In this document: positions 33,225-40,969 of the stretch, piece by piece
Layout of the letters: each line of letters begins with the position of its first letter
How positions within the stretch are numbered: the stretch's first letter is position 1
Source: Lachnospiraceae bacterium UBA7050
GTDB taxonomy: Bacteria > Bacillota > Clostridia > Lachnospirales > Lachnospiraceae
NCBI GenBank assembly: GCA_002493905.1
Contig: DLAJ01000044.1
Coordinates: forward strand, 1 to 64,000
Reading direction: 5' to 3'
Length of the DNA stretch: 64,000 nucleotides
Translations under genes and position numbers: made by a program
The notes under the pieces: generated by a model
What the model was told of the DNA's origin: nothing
What the model saw: only the letters and a program-made list of their open reading frames with translations
The model's database searches: none

Positions 33225-34017
33225 GCGGAAGGAAGATGAACCACCAAAAGGTGCCCCCGCATGGCAGTCCACTTTTGCGGACCTGATGAATCTTCTGCTC
33301 TGCTTTTTCGTGTTGCTTTTTTCTATGTCAAAGATTGAAGAAGATAAATGGCTCGCGGTTGTAGCATCCTTTCAGAATACGATCAGCGTATTTGACGGAG
33401 GGGCGGAAGCGATCGGTGACGGTGTTCTGATCAGTAACGGTGTCAGCCAGCTCAATGAATTGTCGCAGTACATTAACAGCAGCGGACAGGCGGAAGAGGT
33501 AGACGAACCGGACGATACGCTATATAATGAGATGGAGCGCGAAGGGCTTGCGGAGTCTGAGGAGATGGCAGAACAGATTGAGGAGGCGTTATCAGAGCTG
33601 AATCTGGATAAGGAGATTGATGTAGATTTCAATTCCCAATATGTGCTCCTTACGATGAAGGGCGCAATTCTGTTTGATTCCGGACGCGCGGAGCTAAAGC
33701 CGGAGATTTATCCGACGCTCGACAGACTGGGGCTGATCCTGATGGTGTATGCGGACAGTCTGATTGAGATTGAAGGGCATACGGACAATGTGCCGATCCA
33801 TAATGCGGCGTTTGCAAATAATGATGAGCTATCAAGCGCAAGGGCGCTGGCAGTGTTTCAATATTTTATGGAAACAACGAATTTAGACCCTGTCAATCTC
33901 AAGCATTCCGGCAGAGGGGAATACATTCCGGTGGCGGATAACTCGACGGAGGAAGGGCGTGCGCACAACAGACGCGTTGAAATTAAAATCTATAATACAT
34001 TAAGCACGGAGCGTTGA
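33217..34017 (+). CDS. motB: Flagellar stator protein MotB
   Basis: 266 residues: a short cytoplasmic tail, one membrane helix with the ion-binding Asp in TFADLMNLLLCFFVLLFSMS (about residues 16-35), a plug/linker and an OmpA-like peptidoglycan-binding domain (EIEGHTDNVPIHN, about residue 185). The start ATG 33217 lies inside the end of motA behind GTGAGGA, giving tight coupling of the two stator subunits. Confidence 0.95.
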   Translation: MAKRKEDEPPKGAPAWQSTFADLMNLLLCFFVLLFSMSKIEEDKWLAVVASFQNTISVFDGGAEAIGDGVLISNGVSQLNELSQYINSSGQAEEVDEPDDTLYNEMEREGLAESEEMAEQIEEALSELNLDKEIDVDFNSQYVLLTMKGAILFDSGRAELKPEIYPTLDRLGLILMVYADSLIEIEGHTDNVPIHNAAFANNDELSSARALAVFQYFMETTNLDPVNLKHSGRGEYIPVADNSTEEGRAHNRRVEIKIYNTLSTER

Positions 34018-34047
34018 TGGAATCCGTGGGGCAGAGAGGTGCTTGCT

Positions 34048-34584
34048 TTGAAAAAGAATTTGTTATCGATTATCATTCTTGCTTTACTGGTCGTCAATTT
34101 GGTCATGACCGGAATCATGATGTTCTCGGTTATCAATGTCTCCAACAAAAATGCGAAGCTGGTCGGCGACATTGCGGCGGTACTCAGTATTGAGACCGGA
34201 TCGGGGGAGGATAGTGATGAGGAAGAGACAGTTTCGATTGACGATACGGATGTCTATGTGATCACGGACCGTATGACGATTCCGTTTATGCAGGTGAGCG
34301 AGGCGGAAGGCGGAGATGGCAAGGATCATTATTTTGTCGTGACCGTATCACTTTCCATGAATAAAAAACATAAGGATTATAAGGCGTACGGTACTGAGAA
34401 AGAGATGCAGGCGAGGGAAAGCCTGATCAAGACAGAGATTCAGTCGGTGATCGGCAGTTATACCATGGAGCAGTTCAAAGAAAATCAGGAGCTGATACGC
34501 GAGGAAGTGCTGGAGCGCATTCAGACATTATATGATTCCACATTTATCTTTAATGTGAATTTTAGTGATTATCTATATTCATGA
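34048..34584 (+). CDS. fliL: Flagellar basal body-associated protein FliL
   Basis: 178 residues: short basic N-terminus, one membrane helix (about residues 6-28), then an outer FliL domain (YFVVTVSLSMNKKHKDY, ending in FIFNVNFSDYLYS). It surrounds or supports stator units. TTG at 34048 behind AGAGAGGTG is the best start; a GTG at 34039 would overlap that site. It lies between motB and fliM as in other Clostridia. Confidence 0.9.
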   Translation: MKKNLLSIIILALLVVNLVMTGIMMFSVINVSNKNAKLVGDIAAVLSIETGSGEDSDEEETVSIDDTDVYVITDRMTIPFMQVSEAEGGDGKDHYFVVTVSLSMNKKHKDYKAYGTEKEMQARESLIKTEIQSVIGSYTMEQFKENQELIREEVLERIQTLYDSTFIFNVNFSDYLYS

Positions 34585-34600
34585 TGGGAGGTGAGCCGTT

Positions 34601-35581
34601 GTGGGTGAGGTCTTATCCCAAAGTGAGATAGACAGTCTTCTCAACGCGTTAAGTACCGGCGAACTGGATATAGATGATGCCAAGGAAAGTAATGATAAAC
34701 AGGTCAAGAATTATGACTTTAAGCGCCCGGCGAAGTTCTCCAAAGAGCATTTACGCACGCTTGAAATTATTTTTGAGCATTATGGCAGACTGGTATCAAC
34801 GACGCTTCCGGTCTATCTTCGGAAAGCAGTTCAGGTTACGGTGGCAAGCTCGGAGACCGTTACGTTTTCAGAGTTTACGAATGCACTTGCTAATCCGGTT
34901 GCGCTTGGTATTGTTAATTTTCAGCCGCTTGGCGGTACGGTGATTGTGGAACTGGCAGCAACGCTTGCATTCACGATCATAGACCGGATGCTTGGCGGTT
35001 CAGGAGAACCGCTTCCCAAGAACAGGGAATTCTCTGAGATAGAGATGAGCATTGTCGAAAAGATCATGGTGATCTGTATCCAGCTATTAAGGGAGCCATG
35101 GAAAAATGTGGCAGAGATCAATCCGATCTTAGAGAGAATAGAAACAAATCCGCAGTTTGCGCAGGTTATATCTCCGACGGATATGATCGCGATTATTACA
35201 TTGAATCTTAAGATCGGGGACGTTGAAGGCTTCATGAATATCTGCCTTCCGTATTTTACGCTGGAAAGCATTATGGACCGCCTGAACACGAAGTTCTGGT
35301 ATGCCAATATGCAGGAGCACTCTGACGAGGATTATAATGAACAGCTTGAGACGATGATCCGAAGGGTGGATGTGCCGGTAAAAGCAATCTTAGGACGCAC
35401 CAAGGTCGCGGCAGGAGATTTCATGAATCTACAGCCCGGAGACGTCATACGATTGGATACAAAGGTAGACAGCGAACTGGATGTTTTCGTCGGTAATATC
35501 AAAAAATTTAAGGCAATGCCCGGTTCGGACGATGAACATTTTGCCGTGCGGGTAACGTCTATTATAAGAGAGGAGGAGTAG
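34601..35581 (+). CDS. fliM: Flagellar motor switch protein FliM
   Basis: 326-residue C-ring protein. The N-terminal LSQSEIDSLLNAL motif binds phosphorylated CheY; the middle domain is CheC-like; the C-terminal SpoA domain (VPVKAILGRTKVAAGDFMNLQPGDVI) packs with FliN/FliY. It begins with GTG at 34601 behind GGGAGGTGAG. Confidence 0.97.
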   Translation: MGEVLSQSEIDSLLNALSTGELDIDDAKESNDKQVKNYDFKRPAKFSKEHLRTLEIIFEHYGRLVSTTLPVYLRKAVQVTVASSETVTFSEFTNALANPVALGIVNFQPLGGTVIVELAATLAFTIIDRMLGGSGEPLPKNREFSEIEMSIVEKIMVICIQLLREPWKNVAEINPILERIETNPQFAQVISPTDMIAIITLNLKIGDVEGFMNICLPYFTLESIMDRLNTKFWYANMQEHSDEDYNEQLETMIRRVDVPVKAILGRTKVAAGDFMNLQPGDVIRLDTKVDSELDVFVGNIKKFKAMPGSDDEHFAVRVTSIIREEE

Positions 35582-35585
35582 CCAG

Positions 35586-36869
35586 ATGGATGGAATGTTA
35601 TCTCAGGACGAGATCAATGCATTATTGAGCGGCACCGGCCTGGATAATTCGGACACGGCGGATGCCGCTACATCCGAAACGGCAGCGGCTCCGGGAGCAT
35701 CGGCGATTGATGAGAGTCTTTTGACGGACATGGAAAGGGACGCGATCGGAGAGGTTGCCAACATTAGTATGGGAACGTCGGCGACGACCCTGTATTCTCT
35801 GGTAAACCGCAAGGTCGATATTACAACTCCGGTTGTAACACTTGCAAATCTTGATACAGTGATTCAAGATTATCCGAAGCCGTGCGTATTTATTTATATC
35901 AAATATACGGAAGGGCTTGACGGAAGCAATATCCTTGTATTAAAAGAACATGATGTAAAGGTTATTACAGATTTGATGATGGGGGGGGACGGTACCAATA
36001 CGGACGGTGAGCTCGGCGAGCTGCATTTAAGTGCGATCGCGGAAGCGATGAACCAGATGATGGGCTCTTCGGCAACATCACTTTCCTCCATGCTTGGGAA
36101 GAAGATTGATATCAGCCCGCCAGACGCAACGCTTGTGGACCTTTTAGAACTGAAGGATCAAGGACAGTTGTCCGGCTTTTTATCCGGAACCTTTGTGAAG
36201 GTTGCATTCAGAATGCAGATTGATGAGCTGGTGGACAGCACGATCATGCAGCTCTATCCCATTGACTTTGCAAAGTCTATTTATGAGACGGTTATGAATG
36301 TGCAGTCTGGCGGAAGCGATGCCGCGGCACCAGAACCTGCGCCGGCTCCGCAGCCCGCACCGGCTCCACAGCCGCAGGCGCAGATGCCCGGACCGGATAT
36401 GAGCGGACAGGGCATGGGCGCAATGGATATGAATTCCATGCAAATGCAGCAGATGGGCATGAATCCGATGATGATGGGCATGAACCCTATGCAGATGGGT
36501 ATGAATCCGATGCAGATGGGTATGAACCCAATGATGATGGGCATGAATCAGATGATGGGGCAGCCCATGCAGAATGTAAATGTACAGCCCGCACAATTCC
36601 AAAGCTTCAACAGGGATGTTCCAGGAATGGAAAATCAGGAAAACATTGGCCTGATCCGGGATGTGCCGCTTGAGGTGACAGTGGAGCTGGGGCGTACGAG
36701 CAAATCAATTGCTGAAATACTTGAGTTTGCGCCCGGTACGATTATTGAGTTGGATAAGATCGCAGGAGAGCCGATCGATGTACTTGTCAATGGCAAGTTT
36801 GTTGCGAGAGGCGAGGTAGTAGTCATTGAGGAAAGCTTTGGCGTCCGTGTAACGGAAATAATCAAATAA
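35586..36869 (+). CDS. fliY: Flagellar motor switch phosphatase FliY, with Met-rich linker
   Basis: 427 residues. N-terminal CheY-P binding motif (MLSQDEINALLSG), a CheC-like phosphatase domain (about 45-235, ERDAIGEVANISMG and ALAEAMNQMMG-type second site), a Pro/Ala linker, five tandem MGMNPMx heptapeptides (residues 290-324), and a FliN SpoA domain at the C-terminus (LEVTVELGRTSKSIAEIL). It dephosphorylates CheY-P at the switch and builds the C-ring. The Met-rich repeats are unusual. A run of eight G at 35981-35988 lies in the phosphatase domain. Confidence 0.94.
   Translation: MDGMLSQDEINALLSGTGLDNSDTADAATSETAAAPGASAIDESLLTDMERDAIGEVANISMGTSATTLYSLVNRKVDITTPVVTLANLDTVIQDYPKPCVFIYIKYTEGLDGSNILVLKEHDVKVITDLMMGGDGTNTDGELGELHLSAIAEAMNQMMGSSATSLSSMLGKKIDISPPDATLVDLLELKDQGQLSGFLSGTFVKVAFRMQIDELVDSTIMQLYPIDFAKSIYETVMNVQSGGSDAAAPEPAPAPQPAPAPQPQAQMPGPDMSGQGMGAMDMNSMQMQQMGMNPMMMGMNPMQMGMNPMQMGMNPMMMGMNQMMGQPMQNVNVQPAQFQSFNRDVPGMENQENIGLIRDVPLEVTVELGRTSKSIAEILEFAPGTIIELDKIAGEPIDVLVNGKFVARGEVVVIEESFGVRVTEIIK
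36453..36557 (+). repeat. Five tandem 21-bp repeats coding MGMNPMx
   Basis: Units start at 36453, 36474, 36495, 36516 and 36537, each reading ATGGG(C/T)ATGAA(T/C)C plus variants. They encode the Met/Gly/Asn/Pro linker of FliY. The tandem arrangement may allow copy-number change in frame. Confidence 0.9.
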
Positions 36870-36886
36870 AGGATAGGAGAAAAAAT

Positions 36887-37249
36887 ATGGCAAAGAATAT
36901 TTTAATTTGTGATGACGCAGCATTCATGAGAATGATGATCAAGGACATTCTGACCAAGAATGGCTACAACGTTGTCGGAGAGGCGGAGAACGGCGCAAAA
37001 GGCGTAGAAAAGTACAATGAATTAAAGCCTGACCTTGTACTGATGGACATCACGATGCCGGAGCTTGACGGAATTCAGGCACTGAAGAAAATCAAGGCAC
37101 TGGATGCTTCCGCAACAGTCATTATGTGTTCCGCTATGGGACAGCAGGCTATGGTAATCGAGTCGATTCAGGCTGGTGCCAAAGACTTCATCGTAAAACC
37201 GTTCCAGGCTGACCGTGTATTAGAGGCGGTTAAGAAGGTCGTCGGCTAA
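36887..37249 (+). CDS. cheY: Chemotaxis response regulator CheY
   Basis: 120-residue single receiver domain: acidic pair ICDDAAFMR, phospho-acceptor in LVLMDITMPELDG (Asp54), conserved Thr/Ser in VIMCSAMG and Lys in FIVKPF. It binds FliM and FliY, encoded immediately upstream, to alter motor rotation and is phosphorylated by CheA. AGGAG precedes the ATG. Confidence 0.96.
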   Translation: MAKNILICDDAAFMRMMIKDILTKNGYNVVGEAENGAKGVEKYNELKPDLVLMDITMPELDGIQALKKIKALDASATVIMCSAMGQQAMVIESIQAGAKDFIVKPFQADRVLEAVKKVVG

Positions 37250-37250
37250 G

Positions 37251-37610
37251 ATGCTGTTAAGTGGTACGCTGGATTCCGTTTTTGATCTTCTGACTGTGTT
37301 GTTTATTTTTGTTGTGGTCATTATACTGACTTACTATACAACACGGTTTATTGCCGGCTATCAGAAGAATAAGTCCGTTGGACGCAATCTTGAGGTGCTT
37401 GAAAGTTATCGGGTTACCTCTAATAAGTATCTCCAAATTGTGCGTGCGGGCAAGAAATATCTGGTAATCGGGATCGGAAAAGACGAAATTCATGTATTGG
37501 CAGAACTTTCCGAGGATGAGCTTACTTTGTCTTCCGGAAACGAGGGGACGGGTACACTCAGCTTCAAAGAGCTTCTTGATAAGGCAAAACACATGAAAGA
37601 CAAGAAATGA
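37251..37610 (+). CDS. fliO: Flagellar export protein FliO
   Basis: 119 residues, one membrane helix near the N-terminus (about residues 12-30) and a cytoplasmic domain with the FliO/FliZ phrase LEVLESYRVTSNKYLQIVRAGKKYLVIG in its first half. FliO assists assembly of the FliP ring. It starts one base after cheY and ends one base before fliP. Confidence 0.9.
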   Translation: MLLSGTLDSVFDLLTVLFIFVVVIILTYYTTRFIAGYQKNKSVGRNLEVLESYRVTSNKYLQIVRAGKKYLVIGIGKDEIHVLAELSEDELTLSSGNEGTGTLSFKELLDKAKHMKDKK

Positions 37611-37611
37611 A

Positions 37612-38502
37612 ATGAAAAAAGATTTGAATTCCGGGAAAAGAATACTCCGGTATGTATGCCTGCTGGTTACGGTAGGCATATTGTTTATCGGAAACGGGTT
37701 GAACGTACAGGCGATCGGTTCAGGTCTGGGGATTGAGGATACCCCGCTGACTGGGGAGACGGATAACTCTACAACGGCAACATCGCCGGGGGATGCTGAG
37801 AGCGGCGAGGATTTAGAGGACCTGAATATCGCTAACGGTTTCAATATTACGTTTACGACGGATAATGGTTCCCTTTCCGGGACACTCAGGATTCTGCTGA
37901 CGCTGACGGCAATTGCAGTTGCGCCGATGCTGATCATCTGTCTGACGTCCTTTACGCGGATACTGATCGTCATGCACTTTACGAGAACAGCATTAAACAC
38001 CCAAACAGCACCTCCCAATCAGGTGTTGATTGGGTTAACTTTGTTTCTGACCTTTTTCATTATGAGCCCGACGATTAATACCATATACAATGATGCGTAT
38101 AAGCCTTATGATGCGGGTGAGATTGAACAGGGAGAGGCAATTGATATTGCGGTAGATGCGGTAAGGGAATTTATGTATCCCCAGACCCAGCGGAAAGATA
38201 TCCGGATGTTTATGGAGATTGCTGAGCTTCCGTGGGATGCGGAGATGCAGAATGAGGATATTCCGACTTATGTGCTGATACCAAGTTTTTTGGTGAGCGA
38301 GCTGCGTACAGCGTTTATTATCGGCTTCCTGATCTATATTCCGTTCCTTGTGATCGATATGGTAGTAGCCTCTACGCTGATGGGAATGGGAATGATGATG
38401 CTTCCGCCCACAACAATTTCCATGCCGTTTAAGATACTGCTCTTTGTATTGGCGGATGGTTGGAATCTGGTCATCGGCGGTGTGGTAAGATCCTTTTTGT
38501 AG
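37612..38502 (+). CDS. fliP: Flagellar export gate protein FliP
   Basis: 296 residues. A signal-type N-terminus (about 1-32), an extended acidic Thr/Ser-rich segment, then the FliP core with four membrane helices and signature phrases LTSFTRILIVMHFTRTALNTQ-like (first), FLTFFIMSP and LIPSFLVSELRTAFIIGFLI-like. It forms the export channel with FliQ and FliR, encoded next. Confidence 0.96.
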   Translation: MKKDLNSGKRILRYVCLLVTVGILFIGNGLNVQAIGSGLGIEDTPLTGETDNSTTATSPGDAESGEDLEDLNIANGFNITFTTDNGSLSGTLRILLTLTAIAVAPMLIICLTSFTRILIVMHFTRTALNTQTAPPNQVLIGLTLFLTFFIMSPTINTIYNDAYKPYDAGEIEQGEAIDIAVDAVREFMYPQTQRKDIRMFMEIAELPWDAEMQNEDIPTYVLIPSFLVSELRTAFIIGFLIYIPFLVIDMVVASTLMGMGMMMLPPTTISMPFKILLFVLADGWNLVIGGVVRSFL

Positions 38503-38549
38503 CAGCGATGATCCGCTTTTGATTTGTGGAAAGGAGTGCAAAGACCACA

Positions 38550-38819
38550 ATGACTGCAGAAGAAGTAATTATGATTATCAGAGAAGGCCTGTTTGTGGTT
38601 ATCAAAACAGCGGCGATACCTCTTTTAGTATCGCTTGTTGTCGGTCTGGTTGTCAGTATTTTTCAGACTGTTACTTCTATACAGGAACAGACATTGACGA
38701 TGATACCGAAAATCTTAAGCGTATTTCTGGCACTGATACTGTTCGGACACTGGATGCTTAACAATATAACGACATTTATGACAACACTTTGGTCCGATTT
38801 TTCGGTGTATATCAGGTAG
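38550..38819 (+). CDS. fliQ: Flagellar export gate protein FliQ
   Basis: 89 residues, two membrane helices, with the family motif VSIFQTVTSIQEQTLTMIPK between them. The ATG at 38550 gives the standard MTAEEVI beginning; AAAGGAG lies 13 bases upstream, a long spacing. Part of the FliPQR channel. Confidence 0.95.
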   Translation: MTAEEVIMIIREGLFVVIKTAAIPLLVSLVVGLVVSIFQTVTSIQEQTLTMIPKILSVFLALILFGHWMLNNITTFMTTLWSDFSVYIR

Positions 38820-38869
38820 CAGATAAAAAATCGGCTTTTTAATCAACCGGGCAGGAATGGACGATTAGC

Positions 38870-39649
38870 ATGATAGATTATTCATTTTCAACTTCTGATT
38901 TAGAATATTTTCTGCTTGTGTTTATACGGATTGTAAGTTTTATGAATCTTGCTCCGTTTTACGGGGACAGCAGTGTTCCGTCGCGGTTTAAGGTGGGGCT
39001 GAGCCTTGCGCTTTCCTATATTGTATTTTTAATTGCGCCTCATACGCAGCTGCAGTATGATTCGGTTGTCGAATATGCTGCACTTGTGATCATGGAGGCG
39101 GCGGTGGGGCTCCTGATCGGACTTGTTTCGACGGTCTGTATGCAGATTGCGTCCATGGCAGGACGGCTGATCGATATGGAGATCGGTTTATCCGCGGCGA
39201 GCACAATGGATCCGACTTACCGGGATAATGTAACGGTCAGCGGTTTGATTTACCGCTATGCTTTTACGCTGCTGCTTATTACGTCGGGGATGTATCAATA
39301 CATTATTAAGGCTTTTATTCAGACGTACGAATTGATTCCGGTCGGCAATGTTCATTTTGCATTGGACAAAATTTTAAGCTCCTTGATTTCGTTTATGGGA
39401 CAATACTTTTTGATCGGATTTCAGATCGCAATGCCGGTGTTCGCGGTGATTACGGTTATGAATGCCGTACTTGGCGTGCTTGCGAAAGTTGCGCCGCAGA
39501 TGAACCTGTTTGCGGTCGGTATGCAGTTAAAGATTCTTGTAGGACTCACAGTGCTGTATCTGTCCATGTGGCTTGTGCCGATGGCAGCGGACAGCATGTT
39601 TACACAGATGAAAAAGATGATTGTTTCAATGGTGGAGGCAATGATGTGA
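38870..39649 (+). CDS. fliR: Flagellar export gate protein FliR
   Basis: 259 residues with about six membrane helices. The N-terminal FIRIVSFMNLAPFYGDSSVP and the mid-protein MEIGLSAASTMDP match FliR. Its stop overlaps the flhB GTG start (ATGATGTGATA), so the two are coupled; FliR-FlhB are even fused in some Clostridia. Confidence 0.95.
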   Translation: MIDYSFSTSDLEYFLLVFIRIVSFMNLAPFYGDSSVPSRFKVGLSLALSYIVFLIAPHTQLQYDSVVEYAALVIMEAAVGLLIGLVSTVCMQIASMAGRLIDMEIGLSAASTMDPTYRDNVTVSGLIYRYAFTLLLITSGMYQYIIKAFIQTYELIPVGNVHFALDKILSSLISFMGQYFLIGFQIAMPVFAVITVMNAVLGVLAKVAPQMNLFAVGMQLKILVGLTVLYLSMWLVPMAADSMFTQMKKMIVSMVEAMM

Positions 39650-40782
39650 TACTCGAATATCAACTTCAATTTTTTGCCAAGGATGGACCGGGCGGTGAAA
39701 AGACCGAGGAACCTACCGGCAAGCGTTTAAGTGATGCGCGTAAGGACGGTCAGGTAGCTAAGAGCAAGGAAGTCAGCAACTGCGTTATGCTTTTTGCCCT
39801 GTTTCTCATGTTGAAAGTATGGGTTGGAAATATAGGAAACAGTCTTCTTGAACTGTTTCATGCTGTTTATCAAAAGATTCCTGAAATTTCTACAAATATG
39901 CCTACCGGCGAAGAGGGTGTCGGAATCTGGATGTTGATGAAGGAGGTTCTGCAGCAATATCTGATTATTTTGCTCCCGATCTTTGCAATTGCCGTGCTTC
40001 TGGCGTTTGTCACGGATCTGGTTCAGGTAAAGTGGAAGCCGACCAGTAAGCCGCTCCAGCCGAAGCTCAGCAAGCTGAATCCGGTAAAAGGCGTTAAGCG
40101 CCTGTTTTCCAAAAGCGCGCTGATGGAGCTGCTCAAGTCTGTTTTGAAAATAGGCATGATTTCATATATTGTGTATTCATCGCTTATTGGGAGCGCGGGG
40201 TATCTTTTTCGTTTTTATTCCATGCCGCTCATGCAGGGCATCCGCGTGGTTGGTGATGTGACGATTAATTTGGGATTGAAGATTTCTGCTTTTTATGTGG
40301 TCATCGCGGCGCTTGATTATGCTTATCAGAAACATAAGTTCCATGAAGATATGAAGATGACAAAGCAGGAGGTTAAGGACGAATATAAGAACGCGGAAGG
40401 AGATCCGCAGGTTAAGAGCAGGATTCGTCAGAAAATGATGGAGGCGTCAAGGCGCCGTATGATGCAGGCAGTGCCGCGTGCCGATGTAGTTATTACGAAT
40501 CCGACGCATTATGCTGTTGCGCTCAAATATGAACCGGAGAAGATTGATGCGCCTTATATTGTTGCAAAGGGCGAAGATTATCTTGCACAGAAGATTAAAG
40601 AGATTGCCCGCGAAAACAATGTCCAGATCGTGGAAAATAAACCGCTTGCGCGAATGTTGTATCATAATGTGGAAGTTGGTGAACCGATTCCGCCGGAATT
40701 GTTTCAGGCAGTTGCCGAGGTGCTTGCATTCGTATATAATATACAGGGTAAGCTGCCTAAGCAGAACCAGGAGGCGGTCTAA
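39646..40782 (+). CDS. flhB: Flagellar export switch protein FlhB
   Basis: 378 residues: N-terminal phrase EEPTGKRLSDARKDGQVAKS, four membrane helices, and a cytoplasmic domain with the autocleavage site NPTH (Asn285) that switches export from hook to filament proteins when FliK signals. It starts with GTG at 39646, 8 bases after GGAGG and overlapping the end of fliR. A hairpin array follows at once. Confidence 0.96.
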   Translation: MILEYQLQFFAKDGPGGEKTEEPTGKRLSDARKDGQVAKSKEVSNCVMLFALFLMLKVWVGNIGNSLLELFHAVYQKIPEISTNMPTGEEGVGIWMLMKEVLQQYLIILLPIFAIAVLLAFVTDLVQVKWKPTSKPLQPKLSKLNPVKGVKRLFSKSALMELLKSVLKIGMISYIVYSSLIGSAGYLFRFYSMPLMQGIRVVGDVTINLGLKISAFYVVIAALDYAYQKHKFHEDMKMTKQEVKDEYKNAEGDPQVKSRIRQKMMEASRRRMMQAVPRADVVITNPTHYAVALKYEPEKIDAPYIVAKGEDYLAQKIKEIARENNVQIVENKPLARMLYHNVEVGEPIPPELFQAVAEVLAFVYNIQGKLPKQNQEAV

Positions 40783-40905
40783 AAAAGACCGCGGAGCGGT
40801 CTTTCGAAGAACGCTTCGCGTTCTTCCGGAATCGGTGGAATTTCTTATAACATAAAAAAAGACCGCGGAGCGGTCTTTCGAAGAAATGCCGTGGGCATTT
40901 CTTCT
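40781..40905 (+). repeat. Second array of short perfect hairpins, with a 31-bp direct repeat
   Basis: Four 3-nt-loop hairpins: 40784-40792/40796-40804 (loop GGA), 40806-40814/40818-40826 (TTC), 40858-40866/40870-40878 (GGA, same stem as the first) and 40880-40890/40894-40904 (GTG). The first and third belong to a 31-bp exact direct repeat. The array overlaps the flhB stop and fills most of the gap to flhA. Each hairpin ends in TCTTT or TCTTC, so each is a weak terminator-like unit. Confidence 0.75.
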
Positions 40906-40969
40906 GGGTATTTGAAAGGGAATAAGAAGAAGGCGTTGTATAAGAACGCCGGAAAGGAGGAGTAACTTC

